From assembly GCF_006539525.1 (NCBI RefSeq), contig NZ_BJNE01000014.1:1-64000 (forward strand): DNA of 64,000 nucleotides. The letters run 5' to 3'. Source of the DNA: Glutamicibacter nicotianae (lineage in GTDB: Bacteria; Actinomycetota; Actinomycetes; Actinomycetales; Micrococcaceae). A model generated the notes under the pieces. The model saw only the letters and a program-made list of their open reading frames with translations, did not search any database and was not told the origin of the DNA. Positions 46,598-56,400 of the stretch are shown piece after piece. Numbering within the stretch: position 1 is the stretch's first letter; each line of letters begins with the position of its first letter. The position numbers and the translations under genes were made by a program.

Positions 46598-48058
46598 ATG
46601 TCCGAAGCAAAGGCGCACGGAAATGGCCTCGCACTCACCGCGGATCAGCCGGATTTGGAATCCCACCTGATCCAGCTGCAGAACGATCTGTCATGGCTCC
46701 AAGACCATGGCAGCAAAGCCGAATGCGCCCAAGCCATCGAATCCATCGAGGGCGTCATCTCTTCCCTGCGCTATGGCCAAGCTGGCCTGGCCCATCAGCT
46801 GGAGAAAGAAGTGCTGCGCGAGAATGAAGAGCGCGGCACCAATATCGATGACCAGGTCCGCGGAGCAGCCAGCCGGGTCGCCATCGCCCGCAAGCGGCCC
46901 CAAAACGGTTCCAGGAACTACTTGGTCAACTGCCGGATCCTCTTCGAAGACACGCCAAATATTGCCGCCGCGTTTTCCCGCGGTGAATTCACCGAGGCGC
47001 AGATCCAGGCAATGCTCACTCCGCTGCAGGATGTCCGGCCGCTGCGCCGCACCGAATTCGATGAGATTTTCAGGCAGAATCCAGACATGTTCGAATCCAT
47101 GGGGCCTAAGCGCATCAAGGAGACGGTCACCAACTTCACCGTCAAATACACCTCGGATCGCGAAGACAAGAAGCTCAAGGACTCCAACGCCCAGCGTTAT
47201 GTCCGCTTCCGCAAGGACCGCGAAGAAGGATGCGTTTTCCTGCAAGCCCGTCTGCCCATTGTGGGCGGCACCGGTTTGCAGAAAACCCTGCGGGACCAAT
47301 CGTTCAGGATCAAGTGCAAGGGCGACCCGCGCACGCGCACGCAGATCGAGGCCGACCTGCTGGCCCGCTACATGTTCTTCGATGAAAACAACGAACAGAC
47401 GATCAACGTCCAGCTGGGGCTGATCATGACGGACAAGGCATTGTTCATGGGCGATCGGGAACCGGCCTATTTGGAAGGCTACGGCTTCATCCCTGCCCAG
47501 ACAGCCCGGGAACTAATTGGCGGCCACCAGATCCCCAATGAGCTGACCTTCGAGGAAATGGAAGCCAAGCTCACCCCGGAAAATATTGAGCGGATCGAGG
47601 TAATGACCGAGATTACCCGCCTGTACACAGCACCTGGGGATCAGGAACTGATCACGATGGATTCCAAAGCCCGGATCTTCCCGCAAAAGCTCAAGAAGTT
47701 CATCAGGATCCGCGACCGGCACTGCCGAACCCCATTCTGCGATGGGCTGGTCGAGGAAACAGACCATGTCACCCAATTTGCCCGTGGCGGAGCGACCAGC
47801 GTTTCGAACTCATCGGGCCGTTGCGCCATCTGCAATAAGGCAAAGCAAGCCACCGGCTGGTACGAATACACCGCATTCAATGATCATCATTCGATGCTGA
47901 TCTGCCCGGGCTCGGCAATGTCCTATCGCTCTACCGCGCCACCGGCAACTGGGTACGTTCATAAGCCATTCCCGCAATTGATGTGCGATTCACAGTGGTT
48001 CACGCAATTCAAGGAACGGCTCGACCATCCCGATGGGCCACATTGCAGGCAATCATAG
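46598..48058 (+). CDS. DUF222/13E12-type HNH endonuclease
   Basis: The 486-residue protein has an N-terminal helical DUF222 region (residues about 30-330) and a C-terminal HNH nuclease domain (about 360-425). The HNH domain reads RDRHCRTPFC, then TDHVTQFARGG and NSSGRCAICNKAKQ. Such 13E12 family proteins are abundant in actinobacteria, often in several copies. Their role is unknown, though some mycobacterial copies are SOS-regulated. The ATG is six bases after TATACT, so the mRNA is probably leaderless. The gene is less GC-rich at third positions than its neighbours, as for an accessory gene. Confidence 0.9.
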   Translation: MSEAKAHGNGLALTADQPDLESHLIQLQNDLSWLQDHGSKAECAQAIESIEGVISSLRYGQAGLAHQLEKEVLRENEERGTNIDDQVRGAASRVAIARKRPQNGSRNYLVNCRILFEDTPNIAAAFSRGEFTEAQIQAMLTPLQDVRPLRRTEFDEIFRQNPDMFESMGPKRIKETVTNFTVKYTSDREDKKLKDSNAQRYVRFRKDREEGCVFLQARLPIVGGTGLQKTLRDQSFRIKCKGDPRTRTQIEADLLARYMFFDENNEQTINVQLGLIMTDKALFMGDREPAYLEGYGFIPAQTARELIGGHQIPNELTFEEMEAKLTPENIERIEVMTEITRLYTAPGDQELITMDSKARIFPQKLKKFIRIRDRHCRTPFCDGLVEETDHVTQFARGGATSVSNSSGRCAICNKAKQATGWYEYTAFNDHHSMLICPGSAMSYRSTAPPATGYVHKPFPQLMCDSQWFTQFKERLDHPDGPHCRQS

Positions 48059-48085
48059 ATAGCAGCGCGTGCTCCGTTGCGCTAT

Positions 48086-48715
48086 TCATCGCACGAAGGC
48101 CATCCCCGGGCCTGACAACCCTCTAGCATGCTTGCCGCGGCCGGAGAGCAGCATCAGCAATTCAAGACGAGTGCCGGCGATCTGCGGGCCAATGCCCCAA
48201 CGAAAAGTTTCGTCCTGGCTGCATAACTGCACCTTGCGTGCCAGTTCCTTGGCACCGCCAACGCCTTGAGGGGTGGCGGCCTGGTACTTGATCGCCAATT
48301 CCAGCGACATTTCGGGATAGTCCCGTTTCAAGCCCACGGCACGGCGGATATCCTCGCCGTGCGCGATTTCTTCGACCAATCGGCTGGCTACCGGCCCCGG
48401 CGGAGCATCGCGCAAACCAGCTACCTTCACAAGCTTCTGCAATGTCCCATCGGGAGTTGCGGATTTCTCTGCCGCCACTCCCTGATCGTTCTGGCGGTCA
48501 AAGTTGAATCCAGCCTTGGCCATCGCGATCAGCAGCCGGGAAATCGTTGCCCGCGCGTTATCGACTAAATGGGCGGCCACGTCATGGATGCTCCACCCGC
48601 TGCAGAGCGAAGGAGCCTCCCACTGATCCGCCGTCAATGTTCCCAGATCATCGATCAGGGCAAGGCGCTCGGCGTGGACCAATGGCCAGATTTCACTGGC
48701 AGGGATTTTGCTCAT
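48086..48715 (-). CDS. DinB-like/maleylpyruvate isomerase N-terminal domain protein
   Basis: The 209-residue protein has the MDMPI_N/DinB four-helix fold (TADQWEAPSLCSGWSIHDVAAHLVDN) seen in mycothiol-dependent enzymes. The HDVAAHL histidine and HGEDIRRA are typical metal ligands. The ATG at 48715 has AAGGTGG upstream. Members detoxify or isomerise substrates with mycothiol; the substrate here is unknown. Confidence 0.85.
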   Translation of the reverse strand: MSKIPASEIWPLVHAERLALIDDLGTLTADQWEAPSLCSGWSIHDVAAHLVDNARATISRLLIAMAKAGFNFDRQNDQGVAAEKSATPDGTLQKLVKVAGLRDAPPGPVASRLVEEIAHGEDIRRAVGLKRDYPEMSLELAIKYQAATPQGVGGAKELARKVQLCSQDETFRWGIGPQIAGTRLELLMLLSGRGKHARGLSGPGMAFVR

Positions 48716-48790
48716 GTTCCACCTTGGGAGCATGGACTCCAGTTAGTCAAGCAAGCCCATGCCAGCCGACGCGCTCCAGGGACAGCAGCG

Positions 48791-49648
48791 CTATACCTGG
48801 TGCCGGCGCGGGGAACGCACCGCTTCGATTCCACGGCAGATCACATAGATAAGGAATGAAATCGTCGTGACATACGGGCTGATCGGCAAGGAACCTGCCA
48901 ATGCCAGCAGGATGCCGCCTACGACAGCCAGTTCTGCGAACACGATGGAGAGCACGACGGTAGTAACCGGGTTGGAGGTCACGCGCATGGCGGCGGCGGC
49001 CGGGGTGATCAGCAACGCAAGCACCAGCAAGGCGCCAACCACTTGGATCGTCACGGCCACGGCCAACGCCAGAATCATCATGAAGACAATGGACAGGCCC
49101 GAGGTGCGCACGCCGCGGGCGTTGGCAACCACCGGATCCACCGAAGCGAAGGTCAAGGGGCGCCAGACAAGCAGCAGCGCGATGACCACTACTGCCGAAA
49201 GGAGCAGCATTCCGTTCAGTTGCACATCATCCACGGCCACGATCTGGCCGGTCAGCAAGCCGAACTTGTTCGCGCTTCGTCCCTCATACAGCGACAGGAA
49301 AAGGATGCCCAAGCCAAGTCCGAAAGGCATGAGCACTCCGGTGATGGAGTTACGATCCCGGGCCCGGGTTCCGAGGATGCCGAGGATCAGGGCCGCGATC
49401 ATGGAACCGAAGACTGAACCGGTCACCACATCAGCGCCGATGAGCAAGGCGAACGCCGCACCCGCGAAGGACAGCTCGGCGATGCCGTGCACGGCGAAAG
49501 CCATGTCGCGCATCATGATGAAAATCCCGATCAGGCCGCCGACGATGCCCAGGGCAGCGCCGGCGATCAAGGAATTGGTCACCAGCGGAAGCAGCAGCCC
49601 ATAGTCCTGGAAATTGAATGCCTTCTCCAGAAGATCCGAAAAGTTCAT
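48791..49648 (-). CDS. Metal ABC transporter permease (ZnuB/MntB family)
   Basis: The 285-residue ABC-3 family permease has eight spans and the family loop MAFAVHGIAELSFAGAAFALL. It starts nine bases after the ATPase gene. A Zur-type regulator is nearby, so zinc is the likeliest metal. No solute-binding lipoprotein gene adjoins it; one must be encoded elsewhere for import. Confidence 0.9.
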   Translation of the reverse strand: MNFSDLLEKAFNFQDYGLLLPLVTNSLIAGAALGIVGGLIGIFIMMRDMAFAVHGIAELSFAGAAFALLIGADVVTGSVFGSMIAALILGILGTRARDRNSITGVLMPFGLGLGILFLSLYEGRSANKFGLLTGQIVAVDDVQLNGMLLLSAVVVIALLLVWRPLTFASVDPVVANARGVRTSGLSIVFMMILALAVAVTIQVVGALLVLALLITPAAAAMRVTSNPVTTVVLSIVFAELAVVGGILLALAGSLPISPYVTTISFLIYVICRGIEAVRSPRRHQV

Positions 49649-49657
49649 ATCCTGCTC

Positions 49658-50491
49658 CTACTTTCCGGTCTCGAGTTCGATGTCTTCAATGTGGTCATGC
49701 CCGTCGGCGGGCAAGGCCCGGGTTCCGTCACCGGAGACCACCACGATGCGTCCGTTGACCCGTAGCACCGCGACCGGAGCGCCGTAAAGTTCGGTGAGCA
49801 CGGAGGACTGCATGACTTCATCCACGCTGCCCAGGTGGAAGCGCCCTTCGGCCAGGTACAGGACACGGTCGACGTACGGCAGGATCGGGTTGATCTCGTG
49901 CGTCACGAAGACCACGGCGCTGCCGCGCTCCACAGCCTGGCGGTGAATCACTTCACTGATCGCCTGCTGGTGGTTCAGGTCAAGCGACAGCAACGGCTCA
50001 TCGCACAGCAGGACCCGAGGGTCGCTGGCCAATGCCTGGGCGGCGCGCAAGCGCTGCTGCTCGCCTCCGGAGAGGTCGGACACCGCGCGGTTGGCGTAGC
50101 CGCTGGCGCCAACGAGCTCCAGCAGTTCGTCGACTTTGTTGCGCACGGCCCGGCGGGCCATGCGGATCCCGGGCTTGGCACCATCCACCCCCAGCGCCAC
50201 CAGATCGCGGGCGCGCAACGGAACGTTGTCCCCAAAGGGTCGTTGCTGCGGAATCAGCCCGACGGCAGCTGATCCCCTGCGCACCGGCTCACCGGCGATC
50301 GAGACGCGGCCGTGATTCAGCGCGGTGGTGCCGAGCATCGTGTTGATGAAGCTGGTCTTGCCCGATCCGTTGGGCCCCAGAACTGCAAGGAACTCCCCGG
50401 CCGCGATGGACAGGTCGAGTTGTTCCCAGAGCACGCGCGAGCCGAAGGCAAGGCGCGCGTCTTCGAATTTGACGATGGGGGTCTGAGTCAT
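49658..50491 (-). CDS. Metal ABC transporter ATP-binding protein (ZnuC family)
   Basis: The 277-residue ATPase has Walker A GPNGSGKTS (near 40), the Q-loop in LIPQQRP, LSGGEQQ, Walker B VLLCDEP and the switch His in VTHEINPIL. The ATG at 50491 begins MTQTPIVKFED. An in-frame extension to 50554 runs through a terminator hairpin and is rejected. The last 50 residues hold a His-containing tail. Confidence 0.92.
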   Translation of the reverse strand: MTQTPIVKFEDARLAFGSRVLWEQLDLSIAAGEFLAVLGPNGSGKTSFINTMLGTTALNHGRVSIAGEPVRRGSAAVGLIPQQRPFGDNVPLRARDLVALGVDGAKPGIRMARRAVRNKVDELLELVGASGYANRAVSDLSGGEQQRLRAAQALASDPRVLLCDEPLLSLDLNHQQAISEVIHRQAVERGSAVVFVTHEINPILPYVDRVLYLAEGRFHLGSVDEVMQSSVLTELYGAPVAVLRVNGRIVVVSGDGTRALPADGHDHIEDIELETGK

Positions 50492-50532
50492 TGACTGCTT
50501 TCTAGATTGCGCTGGCTGCGGGTGGGCCGGCG

Positions 50533-50567
50533 ACGAAAAACTGCGGCACCGCAATGGGTGCCGCAGT
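50533..50567 (-). terminator. Rho-independent hairpin upstream of the metal ABC operon
   Basis: ACTGCGGCACC (50540-50550) pairs perfectly with GGTGCCGCAGT (50557-50567), and five T follow on the minus strand (complement of 50536-50540). It should end the CNNM/CBS operon, whose stop is at 50621. It also lies between the candidate Zur site and the znuC-like ATG. Confidence 0.75.
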
Positions 50568-50579
50568 CAATCCTACCAG

Positions 50580-50596
50580 TTGCGAGTCATTCGCAA
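50580..50596. promoter_or_regulatory. Fur/Zur-like palindrome upstream of the metal ABC genes
   Basis: TTGCGAGT-C-ATTCGCAA is an 8-1-8 dyad with seven of eight positions matched. It agrees with a TTGnnAnTnATTnnCAA pattern like known Zur operators in actinobacteria. It lies about 90 bp before the ATPase gene, just before a possible minus-strand -10 box (TAGGAT, 50569-50574). Confidence 0.45.
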
Positions 50597-50620
50597 TATG
50601 CGCTTAGGCGTGAGCTTCCG

Positions 50621-51694
50621 CTATTTTGCCTGCTTTTCGCTGCGAGGCGGGATAACGCGCTTTCGGGTGGTATCGGTGATCTCGCCAACCAGCACCTCGA
50701 TGATGTCCTCCAGGAAGACGACGCCGAGGGTTGCGCCGGACTCGTCGAGGACTGCAGAAAGATGGTTGCCTTCCTGCCGCATCGCTTCGAGCGCCGCCTC
50801 GATTTCGGTGTCCTGCTCCAACCGGCCCAGCGGATGCAATGGCAAGTCGAGCAGCGGCTGCGTGGAGTGCGCATCATCGATGAGCATCACGTCCTTGACA
50901 TGCCAGTAGCCCACCGGAACGTCGTTCTTGGTGATCACCATGCGCGAGAATCCGGTCTTGCCGACCTTCTTCTCGAATTCGCGTGCGGTGGCCTGCCCGT
51001 ATTCCAAGGTGAACAGGTCATCCAGCGGAACCATGCAGCTGCGTGCGGTCACCGAGGAGAATTCCAGCGCCTTGGTCAACCGGGCGGCGTCGTCCTCATC
51101 CAGCGCGCCTTCCTCGGAGGAAGTGTCGATGATCGAGCGGACTTCAGCGGCAGTGTAGGAACTGGCCACCTCGTCCTTCGGCTCGATGCCGAAGGCATGC
51201 AGCACGAGGTTCGCCAGGCCGTTGAGCGACGCGGTGATCGGCTTGAGCACCTTGGACAGGCCAACCAGCGGCATGGCCAGCAGCAGCACGGCCTTGTCAG
51301 CGATGGACACCGAAATGTTCTTCGGCACCATTTCGCCGAAGGTCACGTGCAGGAAGGTCACCAGGATCAAGGCGATCAGGAACGCAACGGAGTCCGCGGC
51401 GGATTCGGCCATGCCGATCTTCATCAGCGGCTCGGCGAGCAGGTGGTGGATTGCCGGCTCGGAGATATTCAGGATCAGCAGCGAGCAGACGGTAATGCCC
51501 AGCTGGCATACCGCGAGCATGATCGACACATGCTCCATGGCGTACAGCGCGACCTTCGCCCGCTTGTTGCCTTCGTCGGCCAGCGGTTCGATCTGCGAAC
51601 GACGTGCGCTCATCACCGCGAATTCACCGGCGACGAAGAACGCGTTGCCGGCCAGCAGCACAACCAGCCAGATCAGGCCCATGAAGTCATTCAT
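50621..51694 (-). CDS. CNNM/CBS-domain membrane protein, short (hemolysin C family)
   Basis: The 357-residue protein has an N-terminal CNNM (DUF21) domain with about four spans and a CBS pair (residues about 205-340). It ends shortly after the second CBS domain (VVFLEDIIEVLVGEI), without the CorC/HlyC C-terminal domain. It overlaps the upstream paralogue by eight bases. Such proteins are linked to Mg2+ or Co2+ transport. Confidence 0.9.
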   Translation of the reverse strand: MNDFMGLIWLVVLLAGNAFFVAGEFAVMSARRSQIEPLADEGNKRAKVALYAMEHVSIMLAVCQLGITVCSLLILNISEPAIHHLLAEPLMKIGMAESAADSVAFLIALILVTFLHVTFGEMVPKNISVSIADKAVLLLAMPLVGLSKVLKPITASLNGLANLVLHAFGIEPKDEVASSYTAAEVRSIIDTSSEEGALDEDDAARLTKALEFSSVTARSCMVPLDDLFTLEYGQATAREFEKKVGKTGFSRMVITKNDVPVGYWHVKDVMLIDDAHSTQPLLDLPLHPLGRLEQDTEIEAALEAMRQEGNHLSAVLDESGATLGVVFLEDIIEVLVGEITDTTRKRVIPPRSEKQAK

Positions 51695-53009
51695 TGCCTT
51701 CCTCCTTCGCTGGGGTTGCTGGTTCGAAGCGGACCTGCGAGATGCGTCGGCCGTCGAGTTCGGTCACCGTGAAGGTGCCATGCTCGGTGACGACCTGGTC
51801 GTTGAGCTCGGCCAAGCGGCCCAGTTCGGCGAGCATGAAGCCGCCGATCGTCTCGTACGCCGATTCCTCCGGGATCACGTCGTCATCGAAGTTCTCGTTG
51901 ATTTGGTCCGGACGGTACATGCCCGGGAACAGCCAGTTGCCATCGGGCTGGGTGACTGCTTCTTCCTCGTCCTCGTCGTGCTCATCGGACACTTCGCCGA
52001 CGATTTCCTCGACCAGGTCTTCGAGGGTGACCAGCCCTGCAGTTCCGCCGTACTCGTCCATCACGATTGCAACCTGGTATTCGGCGGCGCGCAGCTGCTC
52101 GAGCAGCACGTCCAAGTGGATTGTTTCCGGCACGTACAGCGCATCGCGGGCGAACTCGCCGACCTGCAGCGCAGCGCGGCGTTCACGGGGCACCGAGACA
52201 ATCGCCTTGACATGGCAGATGCCCTGGATTTCATCGGTGGATCCGGTGGTGACCGGGAAACGCGAGAAGCCGGTGTCGGCGCTGACTTCGATCAGCTCGG
52301 ACAGGGCCGCCTCGGAATCGATGGTGGACATCGAGGTGCGCGGGGTCATCACGTCGGCAGCGGTGCGCTCGGAGAATTCAATGGTGGATTCCACAAAGCG
52401 CGCGGTCTGCACATCCAGGGTGCCCAGCTGGGCCGAACGGCGCACCAGCGACGCCAATTCCTGCGAGGAACGGGCCGCGGAGATTTCCTCCTTGGCTTCC
52501 AGCCCGAAGAACTTGCGCAGGACCATGTTGGAAAAGCCATTGAGCACGATGATCGCCGGCTTGAAGATGGCGGTGAAGACCAGCTGCGGGCGGGCCAGCA
52601 GCTTGCCGACCACCATGGCCTTGGCGATCGCCATGTTCTTCGGGACCAGCTCGCCGATGAGCATCGACAGCAAGGTGGCAACGACCATCGAGACGACAAC
52701 CGCGATGGCCAGCGAGCTTGCGGCGGGAATGCCCAATTTTTCCATCAACGGCTCGAGCAGCGCGCTCATCGCCGGTTCAAGCACATAGCCGGTCAGCAAA
52801 GTGGTCAGCGTGATGCCCAGCTGGCAGCTGGAGAGCTGGGTGGAGAGGGAGGTCAAGCACTGCAGCAGCGGCTTGGAGCCGCGCTCGCCATTGTTGACGG
52901 CGTTCTGGACGGTGCTTTTATCCAGTGCGACCAAGGAGAATTCCACGGCCACGAAGAAGCCGGTGCCGAGAATCAGCAGCAGGCCGAAGAGTATTGAGAG
53001 CCATTCCAT
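51687..53009 (-). CDS. CNNM/CBS/CorC-domain membrane protein (hemolysin C family)
   Basis: The 440-residue protein has the full family plan: CNNM membrane domain (about 1-190), two CBS domains (about 210-335, with TSMSTID and LEDLVEEIVGEV), and a C-terminal CorC_HlyC domain (about 355-430). It is the first gene of a coupled pair with its shorter paralogue. A role in divalent cation efflux or sensing is inferred from the family. Confidence 0.9.
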   Translation of the reverse strand: MEWLSILFGLLLILGTGFFVAVEFSLVALDKSTVQNAVNNGERGSKPLLQCLTSLSTQLSSCQLGITLTTLLTGYVLEPAMSALLEPLMEKLGIPAASSLAIAVVVSMVVATLLSMLIGELVPKNMAIAKAMVVGKLLARPQLVFTAIFKPAIIVLNGFSNMVLRKFFGLEAKEEISAARSSQELASLVRRSAQLGTLDVQTARFVESTIEFSERTAADVMTPRTSMSTIDSEAALSELIEVSADTGFSRFPVTTGSTDEIQGICHVKAIVSVPRERRAALQVGEFARDALYVPETIHLDVLLEQLRAAEYQVAIVMDEYGGTAGLVTLEDLVEEIVGEVSDEHDEDEEEAVTQPDGNWLFPGMYRPDQINENFDDDVIPEESAYETIGGFMLAELGRLAELNDQVVTEHGTFTVTELDGRRISQVRFEPATPAKEEGNE

Positions 53010-53438
53010 AGGCGCTTACCGCCGCCTATGCGCTGGCGTGCAAAGTTCAGTTTCAGTGCCGATCTGGCGGCAACTAGAAGGCTCCAAACGGGAGGCGGAA
53101 CTTCCTGAACATGGACTGTTGTGGCCGGCACTGCGCCCGTGGGCGGCACACCGGCTTGGAGAGTGAGATTCCATAGTGCGCATCAGTCTATCGAACGAAG
53201 TGCCGTTGCGCACGACTTCGACACATGCTCGTTCGGCGGTGCCGCGGATACGCTGAACGGCATGTTATACGCGACACTTTCGTGAGATTAGATACGTGCC
53301 GTGGCCAAGTGGGAGAAAAAGTCACTAGACTGGTGCGCAGGTCTAGAAATCTTGTGGGCCGCAGTGGTCGTATCACGTCCTCGAAAGACCACCGGCTCAA
53401 GCTAGAACAACGTAGAAATCAGGGAAGAGGCGTTGCAC
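53010..53438. other. Divergent noncoding gap upstream of kgd
   Basis: These 429 bp hold no supported gene. TAGACT at 53326-53331 is a candidate -10 box for kgd, giving a leader of about 100 nt. AT-rich stretches near 53260-53290 (TTATAC, TTAGATAC) may hold further promoter elements for either side. No binding-site dyad was recognised. Confidence 0.4.
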
Positions 53439-56400
53439 GTGCCAGAGCAAGCACACCACCGGCTGACTGAAGAGTTTGGTGGAAACGAGTGGCTAGTAGA
53501 CGAGCTGTTCGAACAGTATCTCGTCGACAAGAACTCGGTAGATAAGAAATGGTGGGATATTTTCGAATCTCTCGCCGCCGAAAAGAAGGAACCCGCAGCA
53601 CCGGCAGCGCAGCCGGCACCAGCAGCGGCAACCGCGGCAGCACCAGCTGCCAACGGGCAGGGCGCACCACGCGCCGCCGCCCAGGCCCGTGCCACCGAAC
53701 CAGCGCCGGCTGCCTCGGCAGCACCAGCTCCGGCCGCTGAAGCCAAGAAGGCTGAGCCAGCTCCGAAGACTGCCCCGATCCCGGCACAGGCCCCGAAGGC
53801 CACGCCGTCCACCGAACTTTACGGCGAGGAGAAGCGCACCCCGCTGCGCGGGCCGATGAAGGCCATCGCAACCAACATGGATGCCTCGCTCACCGTTCCT
53901 ACCGCCACCACCGTGCGTGCCGTGCCGGCCAAGGTGATGATCGACAACCGCATTGTCATCAACAACCATCTCAAGCGCGCCCGCGGCGGCAAGATCTCCT
54001 TCACCCACCTGATCGGCTTCGCCGTGATCCGTGCGCTGAAGCAGATCCCGTCGATGAACGTCACCTACGACGTGATCGACAAGAAGCCGACCGCGATCCA
54101 GCCGGCCCACGTGAACTTCGGCATCGCCATCGACATGCCGAAGCCCGATGGCACCCGCATGCTGGCCGTGCCGAACATCAAGGCCGCCGAGACCCTGAGC
54201 TTCAACGAATTCTGGGCCACCTACGAAGATTTGATCAAGCGCGCCCGCGGCAACAAGCTGACCGCTGACGACTACGCAGGCACCACCGTCTCGCTGACCA
54301 ACCCCGGCGGCATCGGCACCGTGCACTCGGTGCCCCGCCTGTCCAAGGGCCAGGCCGCGATCATCGGCGTCGGCGCACTGGAATACCCGGCCGAATACCG
54401 CGGCTCCTCGGAGAAGACCGTGGCCCGCCTGGGCATCGGCAAGCACATCACCCTGACCTCCACCTACGACCACCGCGTCATCCAGGGTGCAGGTTCGGGC
54501 GAGTTCCTGAAGCTGGTCGAGTCGCTGCTGCTGGGCGAGCAGGGCTTCTACGACGAGATCTTCGAGCAGCTGCGCATCCCTTACGAGCCGGTCCGCTGGG
54601 CCGTCGACAACCAGGTCGACATCGACCTGCAGGTCAACAAGGTCGCCCGCATCCAGCACCTGATCAACTCCTACCGCGTGCGCGGCCACCTGATGGCCGA
54701 CACCAACCCGCTGGAATACGTCCAGCGCAAGCACCCGGACCTGGACATCAAGTCCTACGGCCTGACCCTGTGGGACCTGGACCGCGAATGGCTGGCCGGC
54801 GGCCTGGGCGGCAAGGACCGCGCGCTGCTGCGCGACATCCTCGGCGTGCTGCGCGATGCCTACTGCCGCACCATTGGCACCGAGTACATGCACCTGCAGA
54901 ACCCGGAAGAGCGCGAATGGTTCCAGGCGAAGCTGGAATCCGGCTACGCCAAGCCAAGCCGCGAAGAGCAGCTGCGCATCCTGAGCAAGCTGAACTCCGC
55001 CGAGGCCTTCGAGACCTTCCTGCAGACCAAGTTCGTCGGCCAGAAGCGCTTCTCGCTGGAAGGCGGCGAGTCGCTGATTCCGCTGCTGGATGCGATCATC
55101 TCCGACGCCGCCGATGAGCAGCTGGACGAGGTTGCAATCGGCATGGCCCACCGCGGCCGCCTGAACGTGCTGACCAACATCGCCGGCAAGACCTACGCAC
55201 AGGTCTTCCGCGAATTCGAAGGCACCGCCACCCCGGGCTCGGTCCAGGGTTCGGGCGATGTGAAGTACCACCTGGGCACCGAGGGCTCGTACACCTCGGA
55301 CGCCGGCAACCAGACCAAGATCTACCTGGCTGCCAACCCATCGCACCTGGAAGCGGTCGATCCGGTGCTCGAGGGCATTACCCGCGCCAAGCTGGACCGG
55401 CTGGAGCAGAAGAACACCGTGCTGCCGATCCTGGTCCACGGCGACGCCGCCTTCGCAGGCCAGGGCGTGGTCTCCGAGGTGCTGGCGATGAGCCAGCTGC
55501 CGGGCTACAAGACCGGCGGCACCGTGCACGTGATCGTGAACAACCAGATCGGCTTCACCACCGCGCCGAGCTCCTCGCGCTCCTCGGTCTACGCCACCGA
55601 TGTGGCCCGCACCGTGCAGGCCCCGATCTTCCACGTCAACGGGGATGACCCGGAGGCAGTGGTGCACGTGGGCCAGCTGGCCTTCGAGTACCGCCAGAAG
55701 TTCGGCAAGGACGTCGTCATCGACCTGGTGTGCTACCGCCGCCGTGGCCACAACGAGGGCGACGACCCGTCGATGACCCAGCCGATCATGTACAACCTGA
55801 TCGAAGCCAAGCGCTCCACCCGCAAGCTGTACACCGAAGCCCTGGTCGGCCGCGGCGACATCACGCAGGAAGAAGCCGAGAACGTGCTGGCCGAGTACAA
55901 GGAGAACCTGGAGCGCATCTTCGCCGAGACGCATGCCGCCCAGACCTCCCCGATCCCGATCATCACCCCGGGCTCGACCATCAACGACCTGGAGAAGCCA
56001 TTCGCGCAGGCCGCCGACGAGAACACCGTCGACGGCGCCCGCGGCTCGGCCATCTCCGAGCAGACGCTGGCCAAGATCGGTGCCGCCCACCTGGACATCC
56101 CAGAAGGCTTCACCATGCACACCAAGCTGAAGTCGCTGCTGGAGCGCCGCGAGAAGATGTCCCGCGAAGGCGGCATCGACTGGGGCTTCGCCGAGCTGGC
56201 AGCCCTGGGCAGCCTGACCATGGAAGGCGTGCCGGTCCGCCTGGCGGGCCAGGACTCGCGCCGCGGCACCTTCGTGCAGCGCCACGCAGTCTTCCACGAC
56301 CGCGAGAACGACAACGAGTGGTACCCGCTGAAGGGCCTGTCCGAGGACCAGGCTCCGCTGTGGATCTACGACTCGCTGCTCTCCGAATACGCCGCCCTCG

